From Heliopora coerulea (taxonomy: Eukaryota; Cnidaria; Anthozoa; Scleralcyonacea; Helioporidae): 64,000 nt of DNA. The position numbers and the translations under genes are program-made. Location: the NCBI GenBank assembly GCA_030142905.1, contig JASJOG010000054.1:496001-560000 (forward strand), in the 5' to 3' direction. Each line of letters opens with the position of its first letter. The first letter of the stretch is position 1. The notes beneath the pieces are model-generated. The model did not search any database and was not told the origin of the DNA. It saw only the letters and a program-made list of their open reading frames with translations. Below are positions 60,501 through 64,000 of the stretch, in pieces.

Positions 60501-62330
60501 TCTTTGTTTGTTGTCCGATTAGTTAAAATATATCAAAACCAAAACTGCAAGTTTTATAAACTCTAATAAATTGAGCAGGTCCATATAATAAAAACCTGTT
60601 TAACCGTACTTGCTCAGCAAAATTATCCAGACTTGAAGCTTCCAATATGGTTAAAATAATAAACACATACGAAGAAAACGGTATCATAAAAATTAGCTAT
60701 ACTAGTTCAACCCTACCTGCACTGACTCGTCCATCAGCAAAATATGAAGTTCTTGTTTCAGACAACGTACGTTACTTCCTAGTAGTTTGGCAACCTGAAA
60801 ATAGGTCGACAGACTGCGTAAATAACAGATTGTGGGGAAAGAATTTAAACAATCTCTCCAGGTCAGATTTTACAATTTTAAATGGGCTGAAAACTCAAAG
60901 CCTTGAACAAGTAATGCTACAATGAACAAATAAATTATCTCTACCTCATGAAAACCAAACGAAATAGTTCTCCTCACAATGATTTTCCGATCGGTAACAA
61001 GTGAATGAAAGGAGGAGGCCAGCTCTTTGGTAAAATTTTCCGGTCCGATAAAGAGCACCATAGCCTAAAGAACAATAACTTTGAGAGTTTTCATATGAAC
61101 TATTCGAATTGTGGCAGTTAGTTAATGCACGGTTAATAAAATGGTGCTTTAAAGGAGAAGACACATTTCGATAAAATAGAAGATTACTTTTTTTCCAGAA
61201 GCAATAACATTAGAAATAGAATAGACTTCTCTATTAAAGCTCCCTTTTTCAGCCTGTTAAAGAACAAAATGGCAATATTATATGTTTAACAATTGTGAGT
61301 CCGGTTGCATGAGGATCCGTAAGTATTTTTTAACCCTTTAACTGTCAGTGTCCATTACGTCGGACACTTACAGCAAAAGGACTAGAGAGAGAATAAAACG
61401 ACAACAAACCAAGCAATTCTACACATAAGACGATGAAAAGTAATCAGCCCGGAAAAAATAGTTTAATGAAACACGAACATTTGCTAATATATCTTTATTA
61501 TTACAGTTACTTACAGGAAAATTAAAAGCACAGTAATTCCTAATTTCAGTGCTTTGGTTCTCCTCCAAACTCTCGTGATACGCACGGAATCTCTAAAAAA
61601 TAATTCGACTAGTTAAGGATCGGTATTCTTTCAAAAGGCAACCAAATGGAAAGGAAGTGCTCAAACAAATGTCTCATTCCAAATTAACTTGTTATCTTAT
61701 TACCGATGTCGACAACTAACCTGAAACTGATTCACTTTAGTTTTTGCCTCTGCTAAACCACAACCGCAAAGTTTATGAAAGAATTCTATGAACCATCTCT
61801 TTTGGGATTCATTTAGGTTTACTAGAAAACAGGACGAATGTTGTTTTGCTCAATACCATTTCACATCATATTAGACGAATTGAAGAGCACAATGAAACGT
61901 TCGGATTTTGCAGAGTTTCAGAGAGATCTCTTGCGCCCAACATTCGTTGTTCTAATAAGACTAAGTTTCCACCCCTAGAAGCTAAATTTTAAGAAACTGG
62001 ACAGCCTAAAGTTCCCCTTCCCTTTTCACAATTACTTTAAAAGTCAAATACAAAAAAAAAAAACAAAAAAACTTTCAGTTTTATTTTTGTGGCTGAGATA
62101 GTCCTTTGTATACTTGTGTTTGTGGACTGATACTCCTAAGAAGTCATTTTTGGTTTCTCAAACTACAGCTAACACTCAAGAAGCGATCAGTAATGTTATG
62201 TGGTTACCATTTAAACCATAACTCAGCTTGCCAAACAGTTGTGCCACCGTCACCAAAGCTTCGTTATTTTTCTTGTGCGCAGATTCACAGAAATTGTGCA
62301 CCAAAGGGATAATAACTTTAACACATATCT
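48161..62330 (-). CDS. PPP4R4: Protein phosphatase 4 regulatory subunit 4 homologue, 3' sixteen exons
   Basis: Sixteen exons joined from 62330 down to 48161 encode 580 residues ending in TAA (48161-48163). All internal boundaries have AG/GT and the phases agree throughout. The protein follows vertebrate PPP4R4 from about its middle: IIPLVHNFCESAHK, FGKLSYGLN, MVLFIGPENFTKEL, WRVHEQLLKKFG, SSDQIYYKF, YILELFSRKFFKDHFFLFAL, DPVVNIRL, LLPKLKSVLKLPADRNLL and LEQCVRKLLRTEQD, then a coiled Lys/Glu stretch and a low-complexity Ser/Thr/Lys tail. The family consists of HEAT repeats that hold the PP4 catalytic subunit in the cytoplasm; I take that role from known homologues. The N-terminal HEAT repeats lie beyond the right edge. 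The tail (last six exons) is poorly conserved and its exons are less certain than the HEAT exons. Confidence 0.9.
48311..48595 (+). mobile_element. SINE with tRNA-like head and CTTTA tail
   Basis: Head GGTGGCACAGTAGCAGTGC and B-box-like GGGCTCGATTCC, body CCGGTTTACTCCTGTAGTAA, 3' end TACTTTACTTTACTTTT. It lies in the last intron of the PPP4R4-like gene, on the opposite strand. A third SINE type, distinct from families I and II. Confidence 0.65.
49060..49306 (-). CDS. PPP4R4: PPP4R4-like, penultimate exon
   Basis: Acceptor CCTTATAG, donor GTAAGC. Encodes a Ser/Thr-rich linker (GKPGTNKSSTSGSKTQSHAA...KKSP), 247 bases, phase 1 to 2. Low complexity as in the vertebrate tail; little alignable. 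Confidence 0.75.
49452..49490 (-). repeat. Recurrent double-hairpin motif
   Basis: Same motif as 1731-1768 on the minus strand, with CTGGCGTTAGCCAG intact. This copy is far from the duplicated unit, so the motif is dispersed. Confidence 0.6.
49537..49840. mobile_element. Probable hAT-like MITE
   Basis: Ends CAGGGTTCTGCCCAG and, reverse complemented, CAGGTTCTGGCCAC; flanks ATTGAAAA and CTGAAAAA are an imperfect duplication. Internal GC-rich GTGCCTGGCGCCCGGCAC. Confidence 0.5.
50188..50236. repeat. Short perfect hairpin in an intron
   Basis: GTACCCAGGGTCTCAT and its exact complement around a 17-base loop. Confidence 0.8.
50364..50417 (-). CDS. PPP4R4: PPP4R4-like, internal tail exon
   Basis: 54 bases, acceptor ATGTTTAG, donor GTACGT. 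Encodes VNNKKYGKPELRKSLSKE in phase with both neighbours. Short and Lys-rich, so it rests mainly on splice sites and frame. Confidence 0.6.
50580..50682 (-). CDS. PPP4R4: PPP4R4-like, internal tail exon
   Basis: 103 bases, acceptor CCAAACAG, donor GTATGG. Encodes EERERDGLAVARQGS then Lys-rich sequence, continuing the charged helix of the previous exon. Confidence 0.75.
50760..52333 (+). mobile_element. Penelope-like retroelement, 5'-truncated, with inverted 3' tail
   Basis: The element 50775-52318 is flanked by TAGTTCAGTTTACAC on both sides (50760-50774, 52319-52333). A 3' segment at about 51931-52266 (last codons plus 3' UTR) is repeated in reverse at about 50814-51150, giving inverted ends of about 335 bases. 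Between them is the C-terminal part of the Penelope polyprotein. The outer ends carry ACGTTTCGAGCGAAGG and its complement. It lies in the 5.5 kb intron of the PPP4R4-like gene, about 78 bases upstream of a 3' splice site on the gene's strand. Confidence 0.85.
51145..51980 (+). pseudogene. Penelope RT tail and GIY-YIG endonuclease, frameshifted
   Basis: Frame 1 gives IPFSKFLRLRRLCSEDEDF, EMRNFFVQRGYP, then LTYHPFNF and a Ser-rich stretch; this is the region after the reverse-transcriptase core. A partial duplication (HSSLPQDS twice) and frameshifts near 51581 and 51790 follow. The other frames give CKTC...YCISCSRCGMLYIGETGRL and STRFGEHRHAV, the GIY-YIG endonuclease with its upstream Cys pairs, which is diagnostic of Penelope-like elements. 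The reverse-transcriptase core is absent. A non-functional copy. Confidence 0.85.
52503..52738 (+). mobile_element. tRNA-derived SINE, family I
   Basis: 5' hairpin region with GAGCTTGACGATCG and CCAAGCTCTC, then CGCTTAGGTCGCACATAT, tRNA-like head (TAGCTCAGTGG, GAGTTCGATCCC) and an (AAT)n tail. Confidence 0.8.
52759..53257. mobile_element. hAT-like MITE with perfect 8-base target duplication
   Basis: The element is 52767-53249 (483 bases), flanked by GATTGCAC (52759-52766, 53250-53257). Ends TAGTGCTGGGCGATACC and GGTATCGCCCAGCACTA are perfect complements. Many internal GGTATCG/CGATACC words in both orientations. No transposase. Confidence 0.92.
53666..53981 (+). mobile_element. tRNA-derived SINE, family I, with 13-base target duplication
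   Basis: The element is 53679-53968, flanked by GAAAAGTTTTGTC at 53666-53678 and 53969-53981. It begins with a long hairpin (about 53679-53767), then AGGTCGCACATATACG, then the tRNA-like head at about 53848 (TAGCTCAATG, GGTTCGATCCC) and the GTCTGGGGCTC body. Confidence 0.85.
54545..54597. repeat. (ATT)n microsatellite
   Basis: Uninterrupted trinucleotide run in an intron of the PPP4R4-like gene. Confidence 0.95.
55055..55415. repeat. Nested foldback with Penelope-type ends
   Basis: The outer arms hold AAAACGAG...TCATCAG and CTGATGA...GAAACGTC...CTCGTTTT. The inner arms 55153-55271 start TCAGATGAGCGGAA and end in its complement. Right end CTGATGATTCATGATGG...CTCGAAACGTC resembles the termini of the element at 50775-52318. 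Confidence 0.65.
56160..56228 (-). CDS. PPP4R4: PPP4R4-like, exon
   Basis: 69 bases, acceptor TTACAACAG, donor GTAAAA. Encodes LSRRTMFEEDLVDQKKEEEE, aligning with the FYEKDLLDQEKEREE region of vertebrate PPP4R4. Confidence 0.85.
56327..56368 (-). CDS. PPP4R4: PPP4R4-like, exon
   Basis: 42 bases, acceptor TCTTAAG, donor GTAAGA. Encodes AVLKLDKIEVVMET, matching TVLELDRMEMSMDA of the family. Confidence 0.85.
56455..56690. repeat. Dispersed foldback repeat, also at 9176-9395 and 26010-26225
   Basis: CGACAACTTTAAAAGGTATAAAACAAAGC followed by an imperfect palindrome centred on a TTGCAAAGTCACTTTGG-like stretch. The same order of blocks occurs in both spacer copies. Confidence 0.6.
56820..56857. 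repeat. Hairpin GCTACTCGCTATCTAT / ATAGATAGCGAGTAGC
   Basis: Preceded by CTGATTGGCTAC. Related to the hairpins upstream of genes B and D, with compensating arm changes. A second inverted pair, AAACAATTAGATTATTCGCTC and its near complement, follows at about 56977-57036. Confidence 0.65.
57460..57624 (-). CDS. PPP4R4: PPP4R4-like, exon
   Basis: 165 bases, acceptor TTGATTTAG, donor GTAAGC. Encodes DPVVNIRLQFCNLLPKLKSV and LPADRNLLQQLEQCVRKLLR, the best-conserved HEAT segment of the family. Confidence 0.95.
58174..58301 (-). CDS. PPP4R4: PPP4R4-like, exon
   Basis: 128 bases, acceptor TTTCTATAG, donor GTAAGC. Encodes FGKGKSYRHRLLFIRICTY then ILELFSRKFFKDHFFLFALE, a HEAT repeat matching the family. 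Confidence 0.92.
58555..58740. repeat. Polypurine (GGGAA-rich) tract
   Basis: Almost pure A/G on the plus strand for about 185 bases, with GGGAA and GGAAG units. The open frames across it are composition artefacts. It lies in an intron. Confidence 0.85.
58895..59000 (-). CDS. PPP4R4: PPP4R4-like, exon
   Basis: 106 bases, acceptor CTTTTAG, donor GTTTGT. Encodes HVLPVTNGAGYTLCLFVKNN then QRSEQRSEL, matching NVLPVQKAASRTLCIFLRYN of vertebrate PPP4R4. Confidence 0.9.
59125..59307 (-). CDS. PPP4R4: PPP4R4-like, exon
   Basis: 183 bases, acceptor TTTAG, donor GTAAGA. Encodes LNNLSDLIPPL, NNWRVHEQLLKKFG and CFSSDQIYYKFVPVLFD, strongly matching the family. Confidence 0.95.
59807..59890 (-). CDS. PPP4R4: PPP4R4-like, exon
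   Basis: 84 bases, acceptor TTTGCAG, donor GTATCT. Encodes VLEGVISNLPVILAALSNGG, matching VLDALIDHLPEILELMSTGG. Confidence 0.93.
59921..60184. repeat. Foldback element in an intron
   Basis: Arms of about 110 bases (59921-60030 and 60076-60184) are reverse complements, for example AAGATTAAAGCCCAGCATAG and its complement. The loop is about 45 bases. An open frame on the plus strand from 60127 is partly arm sequence. Confidence 0.88.
60717..60794 (-). CDS. PPP4R4: PPP4R4-like, exon
   Basis: 78 bases, acceptor ATTTTCAG, donor GTAGGG. Encodes VAKLLGSNVRCLKQELHILL, matching VSKLLNSGVYLIHKELITLL. Confidence 0.92.
60945..61064 (-). CDS. PPP4R4: PPP4R4-like, exon
   Basis: 120 bases, acceptor TTCTTTAG, donor GTAGAG. 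Encodes AMVLFIGPENFTKELASSFH then VRRTISFGFHE, matching AMIVFVDPKNFHMELYSTFF of the family. Confidence 0.95.
61515..61592 (-). CDS. PPP4R4: PPP4R4-like, exon
   Basis: 78 bases, acceptor TTTTTTAG, donor GTAAGT. Encodes RFRAYHESLEENQSTEIRNY then CAFNFP, matching the RKNCAYNFP end of the family exon. The start is set by phase: the alternative AG two bases on breaks the frame. Confidence 0.88.
61721..61821 (-). CDS. PPP4R4: PPP4R4-like, exon
   Basis: 101 bases, acceptor TTTTCTAG, donor GTTAGT. Encodes NESQKRWFIEFFHKLCGCGL, matching TPDQHLRFLEFYKKLCTLGL. Confidence 0.9.
62208..62330 (-). CDS. PPP4R4: PPP4R4-like, exon (first visible)
   Basis: 123 bases, long T tract then CTCGTAG acceptor, donor GTAACC. 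Encodes ICVKVIIPLVHNFCES then VAQLFGKLSYGLN, matching ILPLVKSFCEKS and HLGKLCHGL of the family. Upstream exons were not found before the window edge. Confidence 0.9.
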
Positions 62331-62645
62331 CTACGAGAAAAAAAAAAAAACAAAAAAACGCAATGTCACTCTGACTTTTGTCTTAGCCCTCGGAGACCCA
62401 CATCATCCTGACATAAATAACTAAAATCGTTTCTGTGGCATTTTAATGACAGTATGTCGAGGTTAACTTTAGACGATCTTCAAGTAGCGATCGCTACTGC
62501 TCGGCTGTTTGGGGGTTAGAAACGTTTAAAGGCTTCAGGTCGTAACGTATGGAAACTGTAATTGTGACTTTATTCACATGATCACTAAAATAAGCTATGA
62601 GAGCAGCAATGTACCTTCTCCTCCTAATTCTTATCTGCTTTTCCT

Positions 62646-62795
62646 TCTAGTCCCCTACTTACCCCCTCATCTTGCTTTCTTTCTTTCCTTCCTTCCTTTC
62701 TTTGTTGTACTTTAATGTCTTGTTTAAAAAGTGCAACAAAGAAAGGAAGGAAAGAAAGAAAGCGGGATGAAAGGGTAAGTAGGGGACTAGACTTC
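62646..62795. repeat. Inverted repeat embedded in CTTT-rich DNA
   Basis: TAGTCCCCTACTTACC...CTTTCTTTGTTG and its near complement CAACAAAGAAAGG...GGTAAGTAGGGGACTA flank a short loop. The loop word CTTTAATGTCTTGTTTAAAA recurs at about 62913, and a (CTTT)n tract follows. Confidence 0.85.
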
Positions 62796-62906
62796 TCTTT
62801 TCCTTCTTTCTTTCTTTCTTTCTCTTTTCCTTCCTTCTTTCCTTCTTTCCTTTCTTTTTCTTTCTTTTCTTCTTTCTTTCTGTCTGTCTGTCTTTCTTTT
62901 TATTTT
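62796..62906. repeat. (CTTT)n microsatellite
   Basis: Pyrimidine tract of CTTT, CCTT and CTGT units. Confidence 0.9.
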
Positions 62907-63021
62907 TGTCTTCTTTAATGTCTTGTTTAAAAAGATAATTACATAAAATATGTTCAGGGCTCTAATCGAGTAGCCTGAACACCTTTAACCAACTATACCA
63001 AGTACATACATGTTAAAATTC

Positions 63022-63700
63022 TTAAGTTCTAACAGATTTAAAAAGGTTCTTTATACGAATCGAGCCAAATATAACTGCTTTTTGCATTCTTTTCAAAACA
63101 CTCTCTACTAATTTGTCCTGTTGTAATAACTTATTTAGCAAAGTTTTTAAGGACTTTAAGTATCCTCCCAACGCATCCAGCAGCACGTTAATTTGGTAGA
63201 CATCATAGCTCTCATATCTTCTCTGGAGCTCAACACGAACTTCCTGGTATTTGTCTGTTTTTTCCTTGTCTCTCTTTTCCATGTTGGTAATCCATGGGCA
63301 GCTACATTCAACAACTGCAACCGTCATACTTCTATGATTGACAATTACCATATCCGGCCGATTTCCCTGTTCAACTGTCGTTGGGAGCTGGGGGCCAAAA
63401 GAGTAAATTGGAGTGTCCCAGAAAACCTCCAAGTCACCAGTCTTCACAACCGGTTTAGGTTCCACATCAGTGTGTGGGGGAGGTATCGTCTTAACAATGC
63501 CAAATTGTTGCAGTATTGTAAAATACAAACATTTAAGTACATTATTATGACGATAGAGATATTCTGTCTGGGAAAAACGTGGACAACCAGTTAGGAGGTG
63601 AGACACGGTTTCAGTTACCACCAAAGAAGGAAAGCAAGAATCGAGTCCTATTATCCTCAAGAAAGCCTTGTTGCAAGCCGTGTTGCAAAGCCTTGTTTCT
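63022..63700 (-). pseudogene. C-terminal end of an RLE-type non-LTR retrotransposon
   Basis: Minus-strand frame: TETVSHLLTGCP, YLYRHNNVLK, then RPDMVIVNHRSMTVAVVECS and YESYDVYQINVLLDALGGYL. The His/Cys cluster, RHN, PD and later E are the marks of the restriction-like endonuclease domain of R2/NeSL-type elements. The Cys pair before the His is damaged (SCFPSLVV). The coding part is cut on its 5' side by a (CTTT)n tract at about 63691-63745, which only adds Lys/Glu codons to the open frame. A dead, 5'-truncated copy in an upstream intron of the PPP4R4-like gene. Confidence 0.8.
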
Positions 63701-63745
63701 TTCTTTCCTTCTTTCTTTCTTTCTTTCTTTTTTTCTTTCTTTCTT
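63691..63745. repeat. (CTTT)n microsatellite
   Basis: Follows the truncated retrotransposon; likely grown at the insertion junction. Confidence 0.85.
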
Positions 63746-64000
63746 GCCGTAGTCCTTATCATTCCTTTCTCCTTCATTCCATCAACTCACTCTTTCTCTT
63801 CTTCATATTTTTCCTGCGTAGTGTGGGGCATCAAATTTTAATACCTTGAGGGAGGAGGTCAAACCACGCACGCAGAAACCTCACAAACTTTCGCAGCAAT
63901 ATTGGCTGAACAACGTTTGAACAACGACGTTATCACGGGTGAACAACACTGAAGGACTAACTATATCGTCCATCGTCGTTTCAACAATGTTACTCAATTT
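63746..64000. other. Right edge, no feature seen
   Basis: Presumably intron of the PPP4R4-like gene; no exon, tRNA-like box or inverted repeat found. Confidence 0.4.

Noticed and set aside
60647..60925. 92-codon plus-strand open frame
   Set aside because: Antisense to the PPP4R4-like exon at 60717-60794.
63193..63594. 133-codon plus-strand open frame
   Set aside because: Antisense shadow of the RLE retrotransposon fragment.
62440..64000. Further upstream exon of the PPP4R4-like gene
   Set aside because: I searched the minus strand for the segment preceding IIPLVHNFC and found no frame with matching residues and splice sites.

Overview
The window is animal nuclear DNA: AT-rich, with spliced genes, tRNA-derived SINEs, a Penelope-like retroelement, LINE fragments and many short inverted-repeat DNA transposons. 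It contains no operons or bacterial signals. The repeat flavour and gene content fit an anthozoan cnidarian, most likely a stony coral. That assignment is inference from general knowledge, not a database match.

Left part, 1 to about 46.0 kb: a tandem array of an unrecognised gene family. Each member is one coding exon of 335-342 codons: a long heptad coiled coil followed by a conserved helical C-terminal module of about 125 residues. A 3' splice site lies about 22-23 bases before each ATG. There are three intact genes (16835-17863, 33080-34093, 42548-43555), one gene cut by the left edge (1-305), one pseudogene (45486-46016) and one N-terminal relic (42143-42229). The array grew by segmental duplication. 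Bases 1 to about 15040 are repeated at 17559 to about 31690. Parts of the same unit recur at 40768-41772 and 43251-45340, and one piece lies inverted at 37631-38322. Comparing the copies shows empty and filled sites for several insertions: a hAT-like MITE, an LTR-like insert and a Penelope-derived palindrome.

Middle part, 31.7-42.5 kb: unique DNA around the third gene. It holds foldback elements, a piggyBac-like MITE, a hAT-like MITE and the boundaries of a local inversion.

Right part, 46-64 kb: a four-copy array of tRNA-like SINE units, then the 3' portion of a minus-strand gene recognisable as a protein phosphatase 4 regulatory subunit 4 (PPP4R4) homologue. Sixteen exons from 62330 down to 48161 encode 580 residues with consistent splice phases; the 5' exons lie beyond the right edge. 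Its introns carry a Penelope-like element with a GIY-YIG domain and a 15-base target duplication, hAT-like MITEs, SINEs, foldbacks and an RLE-type LINE fragment. The two gene systems show no evident functional link.
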